Shown here: positions 1 to 8,061 of the stretch, in pieces
Numbering within the stretch: position 1 is the stretch's first letter
Layout: each line of letters starts with the position of its first letter
Source: Kribbella italica
GTDB taxonomy: Bacteria > Actinomycetota > Actinomycetes > Propionibacteriales > Kribbellaceae
Assembly: GCF_014205135.1 (NCBI RefSeq)
Contig: NZ_JACHMY010000001.1
Location: 3,534,001-3,598,000 of the forward strand
Direction of reading: 5' to 3'
Length of the DNA: 64,000 nt
Translations under genes and position numbers: made by a program
The notes under the pieces: model-generated
What the model saw: the letters and a program-made list of their open reading frames with translations, nothing else
What the model was told of the DNA's origin: nothing
Database searches by the model: none

Positions 1-1
1 C

Positions 2-661
2 GTCTTCACCGAGGGGTACGCCAGTACGACGGGCCCGCAGCTCCACCGCGTCGAACTCACCGCCGAGGCGATCCGCCTCGCCCGCATGCTGCACGGCCTG
101 CTCCCCGACGACCCCGAGGTGATCGGCCTGCTCGCGCTGATGCTCCTCACCGACGCCCGCCGCCCGGCGCGCACCGGTCCGTCCGGCGAACTGATCCCGA
201 TGGACGAGCAGGACCGCTCCCTTTGGATCCGTCCAGCGATCGACGAAGGCATCGCCCTGATCACCGCCGCACTCCCCCGCGGCCCGCTCGGCCCGTACCA
301 GCTCCAGGCCGCCATCGCCGCCGTCCACGACGAGGCGCCCACCGCCGCCGAGACGGACTGGCCGCAGATCGCCGCCCTGTACGGCGTACTGCTGCAGCTC
401 ACCGACAACCCGATGACCGCGCTGAACCACGTCGTCGCCGTCGCGATGGCCCAGTCCCCGGCCGCCGGTCTCGACCTGCTCGCCACCATCGACACCGATC
501 CCCGGCTGACCAGCGACCACCGCCTGTACGCCGTCCGCGGGCACCTGCTGGAGATGTCCGGCAACCCCACCGACGCCCGGGCGGCGTACCAACGCGCCGC
601 CGAACTGGCCACGAGCCTCCCCCAGCAGCGCTACCTCAACAAGAAGCTCGCCGGCCTCTGA
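2..661 (+). CDS. ECF-type RNA polymerase sigma factor, C-terminal part
   Basis: The reading frame is already open at the left edge and runs to a stop at 661, so the N-terminal sigma region 2 and region 4 lie outside the window. The visible part matches the SnoaL-less, DUF6596-type C-terminal half of large ECF sigma factors: an EGYAST motif followed by EAIRLAR and LLPDDPEVIGLLALMLL, then a helical TPR-like tail (LNHVVAVAMAQSP, GHLLEMSGNPTDARAAYQRA). In this family the C-terminal extension is thought to act in place of a separate anti-sigma factor. Family assignment is from these motifs; the target genes are unknown. A DGPF/YCII gene often sits upstream of such sigmas but cannot be seen here. 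Confidence 0.85.
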   Translation, partial: VFTEGYASTTGPQLHRVELTAEAIRLARMLHGLLPDDPEVIGLLALMLLTDARRPARTGPSGELIPMDEQDRSLWIRPAIDEGIALITAALPRGPLGPYQLQAAIAAVHDEAPTAAETDWPQIAALYGVLLQLTDNPMTALNHVVAVAMAQSPAAGLDLLATIDTDPRLTSDHRLYAVRGHLLEMSGNPTDARAAYQRAAELATSLPQQRYLNKKLAGL

Positions 662-663
662 CC

Positions 664-733
664 ACTCCCCAATAACTGTTTGACAGTCGAGCACCCCGAG
701 AGGCATCGTTCCCCCCAAGACTTGTTGGGGAGT
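664..733 (+). promoter_or_regulatory. Promoter/operator region of the ArsR-MFS pair
   Basis: A 9-base inverted repeat (ACTCCCCAA at 664-672 and TTGGGGAGT at 725-733) brackets a TTGACA hexamer at 680-685. The right arm overlaps the probable ribosome site GGGGAGTGAG of the ArsR gene. This is what an autorepressed promoter could look like; the -10 box is not clear and binding by the ArsR protein is inferred. Confidence 0.45.
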
Positions 734-742
734 GAGAACGCG

Positions 743-1267
743 ATGGCCGACGACGAGATCAAGGAACTGCGCGCGGTGGCCCACCCGGTCCGGCTGCGGA
801 TCATGTCCCTGCTCACCGGTACGGCGATGAGCGCCGCCGAGGTGGCCCGCGAGCTCGACCTCACCCACGCGAACGCGTCGTACCACCTGCGACTGCTGCA
901 CGAGTCCAACTCGATCGTCGAGGCCGGCGAGGAACGCATCCGCGGCGGCGTCGCCAAGCGCTACCGCTACCCGCACGAGGACCGTGGACAGCGTCGTCAG
1001 ACGGTCACCAAGAGCAGGATCCCCGAGCTGCGCGCCCTCGCCCGCGAGCTCGAGCGGCGCCTGCGGCAGCGCAAGCGAACCGGGCGCAACCACTACAGCG
1101 ACCTCGAGGCGTGGGTGCCGCCCGAGGTCCACGACCGCGTCCGCGCCCTGCTGATGGAGGCTTCGTTGCTGCTGCACGACAACAACCGACCACCCCGTAC
1201 GCCGGGCACGGTGCACGTCAGCGCCTCCTCCTGGATCTTCGAGATGACCCGCAGGGCGCGATCGTGA
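743..1267 (+). CDS. ArsR-family winged-helix transcriptional regulator
   Basis: A 174-residue regulator. The N-terminal half is a winged helix-turn-helix of ArsR type: ELRAVAHPVRLRIMSLL, then SAAEVARELDLTHANASYHLRLL. The basic middle (ELERRLRQRKRTGR) and C-terminal part are not a known ligand domain to me, and no metal-binding cysteine motif is seen, so it is probably not a metal sensor. I chose the ATG at 743, which has GGGGAGTGAG 8 bases upstream; a TTG at 680 would put the promoter hexamer inside the gene. Its stop overlaps the GTG of the following MFS gene by four bases (GTGA), so the two are translationally coupled and the regulator probably controls the exporter. Confidence 0.85.
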   Translation: MADDEIKELRAVAHPVRLRIMSLLTGTAMSAAEVARELDLTHANASYHLRLLHESNSIVEAGEERIRGGVAKRYRYPHEDRGQRRQTVTKSRIPELRALARELERRLRQRKRTGRNHYSDLEAWVPPEVHDRVRALLMEASLLLHDNNRPPRTPGTVHVSASSWIFEMTRRARS

Positions 1268-2502
1268 ACGAGGCCCTCGCCCCGCTTCGCGAGGCGAACT
1301 TCCGCTCCTACTGGATGGCCCGCCTGATCGACCGGGCCGGTACGACGATGGCCGGCGTCGCGCTCGCGTTCGCGGTGCTCCACGTCAGCGACTCCCCCGG
1401 CGCCCTCGGCACGGTGCTGGCCGCCCACAGCATCCCGATGGTCGTGTTCCTGCTGGCCGGCGGCGTGATCGCCGACCGGTTCGGCCGGACGCTGGTGATC
1501 CAGGCGACGAACGTCATCTCCGGTCTCAGCCAGCTCGCGATCGCCGGTCTGGTGATCACCGGCACCGCCGAGATCTGGTACCTCGTCGTGCTCACCGCGA
1601 TCAACGGAACGGCCACCGCGGCCCGGATGCCGGCGCTGGCCGGCATCCTCCCCCAGCTCGTCCCGCGCGACCAGTTCAAGGCGGCGAACCTCGTCGTCGC
1701 CGTCCCCGAGAACGCCCTGATGGTGCTCGGCCCGGCCCTCAGCGGCGTCCTGGTCGTCGTGGTCGGGCCGGGCTGGGCGCTCGCGGTCGACGGTGCGACG
1801 TACCTGCTGGCCGCACTGATCCTGACCCGCGTCCGCATCCCGCGCCCGGCCGAGGGCAAGGTGAGCAAAGGCCTGGTCGCCGATCTGCGCGAAGGCTGGA
1901 CCTACTTCCGGACGACGACCTGGCTGTGGGCGGTGGTCGCCTCGTTCTCCCTGCTCAACGCGATCACCAGCGGCGCGTTCGACACCCTCGGTCCGGTCCT
2001 CGCCACGCAGACCGGCATCGGCGAGGCCGGCTGGGGACTGATCCGCTCGGCCCAGGCGGTCGGGTACCTGGTGTGCTCGCTGATCCTGATCCGGCTCGCG
2101 TTCCGCCGGCCGCTGCGCTGGGGCATGCTCGCGGTGGCCCTGTCGGGCGTACCGCTGCTCGTGCTCGGGTTCGAGCCGCTGCTCGTGACGGCGATGCTGG
2201 CGACGTTCGTGGCCGGGATCGGCAGCCAGATCTTCAACCTGGGCTGGGATCTGGCCATGCAGGAGCACGTCCCGGAGGAGATGCTGTCGCGGACCTACTC
2301 GTACGACATGCTCGGCTCGTTCGTGGCGATCCCCATCGGCCAGCTGGCGTTCGGCCCGCTGGGCCTGGCCGTCGGCATCCAGCCGGTGATGATCGTCGCC
2401 GGTTTCGCGTACGTCGTCATCGCGCTGATCCCGCTGGCGTCACGCTCGGTCCGCGACCTTCCCCGCGCGACGGCAGCGGCGGACGAAACGATCAACGGAT
2501 GA
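1264..2502 (+). CDS. MFS transporter, drug/siderophore-export type (DHA3-like)
   Basis: A 412-residue major facilitator protein, integral to the cytoplasmic membrane with about 12 hydrophobic segments. It begins NEALAPLREANFRSYWMARL, typical of the EntS/DHA3 branch of proton-driven exporters, and carries the loop-2 signature VIADRFGRTLV after the second segment. The GTG start at 1264 overlaps the ArsR stop; longer in-frame extensions upstream would lie wholly within the ArsR gene. Substrate is unknown. Being coupled to a regulator suggests an efflux pump induced by its own substrate (inference). Confidence 0.85.
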   Translation: MNEALAPLREANFRSYWMARLIDRAGTTMAGVALAFAVLHVSDSPGALGTVLAAHSIPMVVFLLAGGVIADRFGRTLVIQATNVISGLSQLAIAGLVITGTAEIWYLVVLTAINGTATAARMPALAGILPQLVPRDQFKAANLVVAVPENALMVLGPALSGVLVVVVGPGWALAVDGATYLLAALILTRVRIPRPAEGKVSKGLVADLREGWTYFRTTTWLWAVVASFSLLNAITSGAFDTLGPVLATQTGIGEAGWGLIRSAQAVGYLVCSLILIRLAFRRPLRWGMLAVALSGVPLLVLGFEPLLVTAMLATFVAGIGSQIFNLGWDLAMQEHVPEEMLSRTYSYDMLGSFVAIPIGQLAFGPLGLAVGIQPVMIVAGFAYVVIALIPLASRSVRDLPRATAAADETING

Positions 2503-2520
2503 GGCAGCCCCGACGGCAGC

Positions 2521-3654
2521 TCAGCGCAGCCCGGTCGGCCGTGTCTGCGCGAGCGTCAGCAGCCGGTCGACCAAGGCCGGGTAGTCCAGCCCGGACGCCG
2601 CCCACAGCCGCGGGAACATGCTGGTCGGCGTGAACCCGGGCATCGTGTTGATCTCGTTGATCACCACGCGGCCGTCGCCGTCCAGGAAGAAGTCGACCCG
2701 CGCCAGCCCTTCGGCCTCGATCGCGTCGAACGCGGTCAGCGCCTTCGCGCGGATCTCGGCCACCACCTCGTCCGGCAGCTCGGCCGGCACCGACAGCGCC
2801 GTGTACTCCTCGCCCTCCGGCAGGTACTTGGTCTCGAAGTCGTAGAAGTCGTGTCCACCACCGGAGATCGCGATCTCACCACAGACACTCGCCTCGGGCA
2901 GCCCGCCGTTCAGCCCACCGAGTACGCCGACCTCGATCTCGCGCGGGTTCTTCACCGACGCCTCGACGATCACCTTCGGGTCGTGCGCGCGCGCCTCGGC
3001 GATCGCCGCGTCCAGCTCACCGGCGGACGACACCTTGCTGATCCCCAGGCTCGACCCACCGCGGGCCGGCTTCACGAACACCGGGAAGCCCAGCGCCTCG
3101 ACGGCCGACCGGCAGGCCGCGGGGTCGCGCAGCCAGTCGCGGTCGCGGATCACGACGTACGGACCGACCTCGAGCCCGGCCGCCGCGAAGACGACCTTCA
3201 TGTAGTGCTTGTCCATCCCGACCGCGCTGGACAGTACGCCGGACCCGACGTACCGGATGTCCGACATCTCCAGCAGGCCCTGCAGCGTGCCGTCCTCACC
3301 CCAGGGTCCGTGCAGCAGCGGGAAGACCACGTCGACCTCGCCGAGCGTGCTCGGCACCTGGTCCGGCTCGGAGACGACCAGTTCACGGTCGGCGCCGAAC
3401 AGCACCGGCGCCGCCGTCACGTCCACCTCCGGGAGCTTGCCGTCGGTGATCGACAGCCGGTCCGGGTCGCCGCTCTCCAGCACCCAGTGTCCGGACGTCG
3501 TGATCCCGACCGGCACCACGTCGTACTTGTCCCGGTCGATCGCCTGCAGCACGTTGGCCGCGGTGACGCAGGAAATGGCGTGCTCGCTCGACCGGCCACC
3601 GAAAACGACGGCGACGCGGGGCTTGCTTTTTTCGTCCTTCGAGAACTCACTCAC
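2521..3654 (-). CDS. ddl: D-alanine--D-alanine ligase
   Basis: ATP-grasp enzyme that joins two D-alanines for the peptidoglycan precursor in the cytoplasm; 377 residues, normal for actinobacterial Ddl. Visible motifs: N-terminal VVFGGRSSEHAISCVTAANV, the ATP-grasp loop KPARGGSSLGISKV near residue 195, EIEVGVLG, and the magnesium-binding end RVDFFLDGDG with EINTMPGFTPTSMFP. It stands alone here, facing the MFS gene tail to tail. In Streptomyces-type genomes ddl usually follows gpsA; here the P450, DeoR and sugar genes separate the two (16.7 kb), pointing to rearrangement or insertion. Confidence 0.96.
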   Translation of the reverse strand: MSEFSKDEKSKPRVAVVFGGRSSEHAISCVTAANVLQAIDRDKYDVVPVGITTSGHWVLESGDPDRLSITDGKLPEVDVTAAPVLFGADRELVVSEPDQVPSTLGEVDVVFPLLHGPWGEDGTLQGLLEMSDIRYVGSGVLSSAVGMDKHYMKVVFAAAGLEVGPYVVIRDRDWLRDPAACRSAVEALGFPVFVKPARGGSSLGISKVSSAGELDAAIAEARAHDPKVIVEASVKNPREIEVGVLGGLNGGLPEASVCGEIAISGGGHDFYDFETKYLPEGEEYTALSVPAELPDEVVAEIRAKALTAFDAIEAEGLARVDFFLDGDGRVVINEINTMPGFTPTSMFPRLWAASGLDYPALVDRLLTLAQTRPTGLR

Positions 3655-3712
3655 CGGCTCGACGATAGCGTCACCGCCGACCGATCCTGACCGGGGTTCG
3701 GTAAAGATCCCT

Positions 3713-4855
3713 TCAGATTGCTGTCAGTAGCGCCCGTTCGGACCGCAGTTCGCGGGGCATGTTCCAGCCCAGGACGGCGCTCACGCGACCGCCGGAAACG
3801 TAGTGCGCCAGGAACTTCCGCGCGCCCGGATCGCCTTGTACGACGACCAGTCGCGCATCCGGGGGAACGACGCCGTAGACCTGGATCCGGGCGTCATACT
3901 GGTCGGTCCAGAAGTACGGGACCGGATCGAACCCGATGTCCTGCCCGAGGATCCGGCGCGCCGCGCAGACCGCCTGCTCGGTCGCGTTGAACCGGTGCTC
4001 CAGCCGCAGCGACACCCCGAACCGCGCGCTGTTCCACCGAGCCACGTCTCCCGCCGCATGCACTCCGGCCGGCGTGTCCTCACAGAGCACACCATCCCCA
4101 CAAGGCAACTCTGATGTAACCAACCAGTCGGTTAATGGGCGGGTGCCCACCGCAACCAAGACGGCATCCGCCTTCACCACCGACCCGTCCGCCAGCTCGA
4201 CGCCCTCCACCGCTGACTCCCCGAGCAGCCGGGTCACACCAGACCCACCAAGCACCCGTACGCCGTTCGCCGCGTGCAGCTCGGCGATCATCCAGCCCAC
4301 CTCAGCCCCCAGCTGCACAGCCATCGGCGCGGGAGCCAGGTCGACCAGCGTCACCTCGCAGCCGAGCTGCCGAGCCGCAGCGGCCGTCTCCGACCCCAGG
4401 AAACCGGCACCGACGACTACTACCGCCGAGGCGTCGACCAGCGACTTCCGCAGCGCCACCGCGTCGTCCAGCGTCCGCAGCAGGTGGACGCCGGCCAGGT
4501 GATGCCCCTCCCGAAGCTGCAGCGGCTGGACCCCGGTAGCCACGACCAGGTGGTCCCAGCCGACCTCCTCCCCTGTCGCCAGCTCGACGACTCGTCGCGA
4601 GAGGTCCAGGCCGGCCGCACGCGACCCGAGTCGCAGGTCGATGCCCTGCTCGGCGTACGTCGTACTGGGGCCGAAGCTGGTGCGCTCGACCGGCCAGCTG
4701 CCGAGCAGGACCTGTTTGGACAGCGGCGGGCGGTCGTACGGGAGATGCGGCTCGTCGCCGATCACCGTGATGGCTCCGGCGAAGCCCTCCCTGCGCAGCG
4801 TCTGCGCGGTCGTGGAGCCCGCGGCCGAGGCTCCGACGACGACTACACGTTCCAT
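3713..4855 (-). CDS. FAD-dependent NAD(P)H--ferredoxin reductase
   Basis: A 380-residue flavoprotein of the rhodocoxin/putidaredoxin reductase family that passes electrons from NAD(P)H to the ferredoxin encoded just upstream. The N-terminal FAD fold VVVVGASAAGSTTAQTLR and DRPPLSKQ are followed by a second dinucleotide fold VVVVGAGFLGSETAAAARQLG-like around residue 145 and a GVHAAGDVA FAD-contact motif. The ATG at 4855 shares its first base with the ferredoxin stop; a GTG one codon earlier is an alternative. Third gene of the P450 operon. Confidence 0.9.
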   Translation of the reverse strand: MERVVVVGASAAGSTTAQTLRREGFAGAITVIGDEPHLPYDRPPLSKQVLLGSWPVERTSFGPSTTYAEQGIDLRLGSRAAGLDLSRRVVELATGEEVGWDHLVVATGVQPLQLREGHHLAGVHLLRTLDDAVALRKSLVDASAVVVVGAGFLGSETAAAARQLGCEVTLVDLAPAPMAVQLGAEVGWMIAELHAANGVRVLGGSGVTRLLGESAVEGVELADGSVVKADAVLVAVGTRPLTDWLVTSELPCGDGVLCEDTPAGVHAAGDVARWNSARFGVSLRLEHRFNATEQAVCAARRILGQDIGFDPVPYFWTDQYDARIQVYGVVPPDARLVVVQGDPGARKFLAHYVSGGRVSAVLGWNMPRELRSERALLTAI

Positions 4856-5046
4856 CACTCGCTCAGCGCGATGGCCCGGGCCGGACAGAGCAGGGCGGCC
4901 TCGCGGGTCGCGTCGTACTCGTCGGCCAGTGGCTCACGCAGCAGTACGGCGACGCCGTCCTCGTCGCGCTGGTCGAAGACGTCCGGCGCCGCCAGCACGC
5001 ACTGCCCAGCCGCGACGCAGCCTTCCTGGTCGATCTCGACGTTCAT
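4855..5046 (-). CDS. 3Fe-4S ferredoxin of the P450 system
   Basis: A 63-residue ferredoxin that hands electrons to the P450. Cysteines are spaced C-x5-C near residues 10-16 (GCVAAGQCV) and a third lies in LLCPAR near the C-terminus, the set expected for a 3Fe-4S cluster; the fourth cysteine of 4Fe-4S proteins is replaced by alanine. Acidic throughout. The ATG overlaps the P450 stop by four bases (ATGA), and its own stop overlaps the reductase start, so all three proteins are made from one coupled message. Confidence 0.92.
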   Translation of the reverse strand: MNVEIDQEGCVAAGQCVLAAPDVFDQRDEDGVAVLLREPLADEYDATREAALLCPARAIALSE

Positions 5047-6248
5047 CGGCCGGCCTCCCAGGTCACCGGCAGCTCGGCCAGCCCGTACACCAGCGCGTCG
5101 TGCTTGAAGCGGATGTCCTCGAACGGCACCGCCAGCCGCAGCGTCGGGATCCGCCGGAACAGCCGGGTGTAGACCTCGATCAGCTCGACCCGGGCCAGTT
5201 GTTGCCCGAGGCACTGATGCGGGCCGAACCCGAAGGCCAGGTGCGCGGACGCCTTGCGGGTCAGGTCGATCCGGTCCGGGTCCGGGAAGACGCTGGTGTC
5301 GCGGTTCCCGGCGGTGATCGCGGCGATCAGGTACTCGCCCACCTTGACCGTCTCGTCGCCGATCGGGATGTCGTCGAGCACGTGCCGGAACAGGCCGAAC
5401 TGCACGACGGTCAGGTAGCGCAGCATCTCCTCGACCGCCGCCGGTGCGATCTCCGGGTGCTCGCGCAGGTGCTCCAGCTGCTCCGGGTCGCGCAGCAGGG
5501 CCAGCGTGCTCAGGCCGATCATGTTGGCCGTCGTCTCGTGGCCGGCGATCAAGAGGGTGATGCCGATCGACACCAGCTCGGGCACGGTCAGCGGTGTGCC
5601 CTGGTCCTCGGCCCGGGTGATCAGCCGGCTCAGCAGGTCGTCGGCGGAGCGATCCTCCTGCTTCGACCTGACCAGCTCGGCCATGTACTGCTGGAGCTCC
5701 TCACTGGTCTCCAGCTGCTCCTCCTGGGTGCGCTTCACCGAGAGCAGCAGCGCCGACCAGTGCTGGAACTGCTCGCGGTCGTCGTACGGGACGCCGAGCA
5801 GCTCGCAGATGACCAGCGACGGGATCGGCAGCGCGAACTGCTCGACCAGGTCGACCGGTCCGCCGGCGGCGAGCATCTGGTCGAGGTGCTGCTCGATCAG
5901 GTCGACGATCCGCGGCCGGAGCGCCTGCACGCGCTTCACGGTGAACTCGGCGGTCAGCAGGCGGCGCAGGTGGGCGTGGCGCTCGCCGTCGTTCTGCAGG
6001 ATCGAGCCGGAGTCGACCTCGCGCTCCAGGTCCGCGTGCGGGGACATGTGGGCCGAGGGAGCCGAGCGGGAGCTCAGGTTCGGATTGCTGAGCACCTCGC
6101 GGACCTCGTCGTACCGGCTGACGACCCAGGCGTCGATGCCGAGCGGAGTGGACACCTTGGTGGGCTGGTCATCGGCCAGCAGGTCGGCGTACCCGGTGGC
6201 GGGGTCGAACGGGCACTCGCTCGGCCGGATGTGTGGAAAGGCAGTCAT
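5043..6248 (-). CDS. Cytochrome P450 (CYP105-like)
   Basis: A 401-residue soluble bacterial P450 monooxygenase. Key motifs are present: oxygen-activation helix AGHETTAN (about residue 240), the ExxR of the K helix in EEMLRYL, and the heme-ligand loop FGFGPHQCLG with the cysteine thiolate. The N-terminus (ECPFDPATGYADLL) and overall pattern resemble CYP105 xenobiotic- or antibiotic-modifying enzymes; the substrate cannot be told. Ribosome site GGAGG lies before the ATG. With its own ferredoxin and reductase it is a self-contained three-component system, and it is divergent from a TetR repressor that probably senses a substrate-like ligand. Confidence 0.94.
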   Translation of the reverse strand: MTAFPHIRPSECPFDPATGYADLLADDQPTKVSTPLGIDAWVVSRYDEVREVLSNPNLSSRSAPSAHMSPHADLEREVDSGSILQNDGERHAHLRRLLTAEFTVKRVQALRPRIVDLIEQHLDQMLAAGGPVDLVEQFALPIPSLVICELLGVPYDDREQFQHWSALLLSVKRTQEEQLETSEELQQYMAELVRSKQEDRSADDLLSRLITRAEDQGTPLTVPELVSIGITLLIAGHETTANMIGLSTLALLRDPEQLEHLREHPEIAPAAVEEMLRYLTVVQFGLFRHVLDDIPIGDETVKVGEYLIAAITAGNRDTSVFPDPDRIDLTRKASAHLAFGFGPHQCLGQQLARVELIEVYTRLFRRIPTLRLAVPFEDIRFKHDALVYGLAELPVTWEAGR

Positions 6249-6263
6249 CGAACCTCCATAATA

Positions 6264-6313
6264 TGACAGTGACTACCATATGACTGTCAGTACTGCTTTT
6301 CAAAAGGCAGTAC
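6264..6313. promoter_or_regulatory. Divergent operator between P450 operon and tetR-type gene
   Basis: Two palindromes fill the 74-base gap. TGACAGT (6264-6270) and ACTGTCA (6283-6289) form a 7-base inverted repeat, and 6290-6313 is a near-perfect 24-base palindrome with arms GTACTGC and GCAGTAC; it ends 9 bases before the TetR start. The TetR protein probably binds one or both and represses itself and the P450 genes (inference). Confidence 0.6.
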
Positions 6314-6322
6314 GTTGGGACG

Positions 6323-6922
6323 ATGGGGCTTCGTGAGCTGAAGCGGGAACGCACCCGCCGGCTGATCTCGGACAAGGCTTTCGAGCTGTTCACCGACCAC
6401 GGCTTCGGCCGGACCACGGTGGAGCAGATCGCCGCCGCGGCGGAGGTCGGGCCGAGCACGCTCTACCGGTACTTCCCGACCAAGGAGACGCTCGTTCTCG
6501 AGTTCGTCGAGAACAGCCTGTTCGGCGCGCTCGACTGGTTCCGCGAACAGCCCACCGACCTCGAGGTGCCGGACGCACTGGAACACGTCATCGCCCGGGT
6601 CCTCGACCAGATGGAGAGCAACCCCGAGCGCGTCCGCGCGGTCTACGAACTAGCCGGCCAGACGCCGTCCCTGAGCGCCCACCTGACCGACGCGATCTGG
6701 CGCTGGCGCAAGGAACTGACCGTCGAACTGGTACGCCGAGGAGCCGGCGACGGCACCCCCTTGACCGCCAAGCTCGCCGCCGGCATCACGATGAACATCA
6801 TCGAGATCGTCGTAGAAACCTGGGTCGACCACCCCGAGGGCCCCACAGTCAACCAACTCGCCCAAGAAACCCTCCACCTCTTCCGCGACAACGCGATCCC
6901 CCTCCCCAGAGCCCCGCGCTGA
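6323..6922 (+). CDS. TetR-family transcriptional repressor
   Basis: A 199-residue regulator. The N-terminal 50 residues are a TetR DNA-binding domain: RLISDKAFELFTDHGFGRTT then VEQIAAAAEVGPSTLYRYFPTKE, which covers the helix-turn-helix. The rest is the helical ligand and dimer domain, with no close functional signature. It is transcribed away from the P450 operon across two palindromes, so local autoregulation and control of the P450 system are likely. Confidence 0.9.
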   Translation: MGLRELKRERTRRLISDKAFELFTDHGFGRTTVEQIAAAAEVGPSTLYRYFPTKETLVLEFVENSLFGALDWFREQPTDLEVPDALEHVIARVLDQMESNPERVRAVYELAGQTPSLSAHLTDAIWRWRKELTVELVRRGAGDGTPLTAKLAAGITMNIIEIVVETWVDHPEGPTVNQLAQETLHLFRDNAIPLPRAPR

Positions 6923-6941
6923 CAGTTGACACAATCCAGGC

Positions 6942-8048
6942 ATGACCTCTGACCTGGATCCGTCCACTGTTGTCGTGCATGCCGGGCGTCCTGAGCGGGT
7001 GCCGAACGCGCCGCTCGGTGGGTCGCCTGTGTTCAGCTCGACGTACATCGCCGGCGGTGACCGCGGTTACGGGCGGTTCGACAACGACGCGTGGGCCGCG
7101 CTCGAGAAGACCCTGGGCGAGCTCGAAGGTGGTCGTGGTCTGACCTTCGCCTCCGGCATGGCCGCCGCGGCGGCGGTGATGGACCTCGTACCTGTCGGCG
7201 GTCTGGTGGTTGCGCCGCAGCACGCTTACAGCGGCGTACTGGGTCTGCTCGACCAGCAGGCAGCGACCGGCCGGTTGAACCTGCAGCGGGTCGACATCGC
7301 CGACACCGACGAGGTCTCGGCGGCAGTCGAGAGCGCCGACCTCCTCTGGATCGAGTCGCCGACCAACCCCGCGATGGAGGTCGCCGACCTCCCCGCGCTC
7401 TGCGCCGCGGGCCGCGCGGCCGGTGCGCTGGTCGTCGTCGACAACACCTTCGCCACTCCCCTGCTCCAGCGCCCGCTGACCTTCGGCGCCGACCTGGTGA
7501 TGCACTCGGCGACCAAGTTCATCGCCGGCCACTCCGACGTCGTCCTCGGCGCGATCATCACCGCGAACGACGACCTCTGGACGACCCTGGAGTCCAAGCG
7601 CCGCAACCTCGGCGCCATCCCCGGCCCGATGGAGGCCTGGCTCGGCCTGCGCGGCCTCCGCACGCTCGCCCTCCGCCTCGACCGCGCCCAGTCGAACGCC
7701 GCCTTCCTCGCCGACCGCCTGCTGGAGCACCCGCGCGTCACCCGCGTCCGCTACCCCGGTCTCCCCGACGACCCCGGCCACGCACGCGCCAAGGCCCAGA
7801 TGTCCGGCTTCGGCGCCATCCTCGCCATCGAACTCGGCGGCGACGCCGACGGCGCCCAGCGCGTCTGCGAATCCACCAAGCTCTGGGTCCACGCGACCAG
7901 CCTCGGCGGCGTCGAGTCCATGCTCGAACGCCGCCGCCGCTGGCCCGCCGAGGTCCCCACGATTCCCGCCGACCTGATCCGCCTGTCCGTCGGCATCGAG
8001 CATCCCGCCGACCTCTGGGCCGACCTCGACCAAGCCCTCAAGGCCTAA
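6942..8048 (+). CDS. Trans-sulfuration PLP enzyme (cystathionine gamma-lyase/synthase family)
   Basis: A 368-residue member of the Cys/Met-metabolism PLP family, acting on cystathionine, homocysteine or a similar gamma-substituted amino acid in the cytoplasm. Seen: TFASGMAAAAAV (cofactor phosphate region), DNTFATPLLQRPL with the aspartate that holds the pyridine nitrogen, and the Schiff-base lysine in HSATKFIAGHSDVV near residue 190. The C-terminal ATSLGGVESMLE and IRLSVGIE motifs are complete. It is slightly short and the substrate-specificity residues do not let me choose between lyase and synthase. Starts 19 bases after the TetR gene and may share its transcript. Confidence 0.88.
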   Translation: MTSDLDPSTVVVHAGRPERVPNAPLGGSPVFSSTYIAGGDRGYGRFDNDAWAALEKTLGELEGGRGLTFASGMAAAAAVMDLVPVGGLVVAPQHAYSGVLGLLDQQAATGRLNLQRVDIADTDEVSAAVESADLLWIESPTNPAMEVADLPALCAAGRAAGALVVVDNTFATPLLQRPLTFGADLVMHSATKFIAGHSDVVLGAIITANDDLWTTLESKRRNLGAIPGPMEAWLGLRGLRTLALRLDRAQSNAAFLADRLLEHPRVTRVRYPGLPDDPGHARAKAQMSGFGAILAIELGGDADGAQRVCESTKLWVHATSLGGVESMLERRRRWPAEVPTIPADLIRLSVGIEHPADLWADLDQALKA

Positions 8049-8061
8049 CCCGTACGCCGCC

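Noticed and set aside
1093..2268. 391-residue minus-strand frame opposite the MFS gene
   Set aside because: His/Asp/Arg-rich antisense frame typical of high-GC shadow; the plus-strand MFS protein has clear family motifs.
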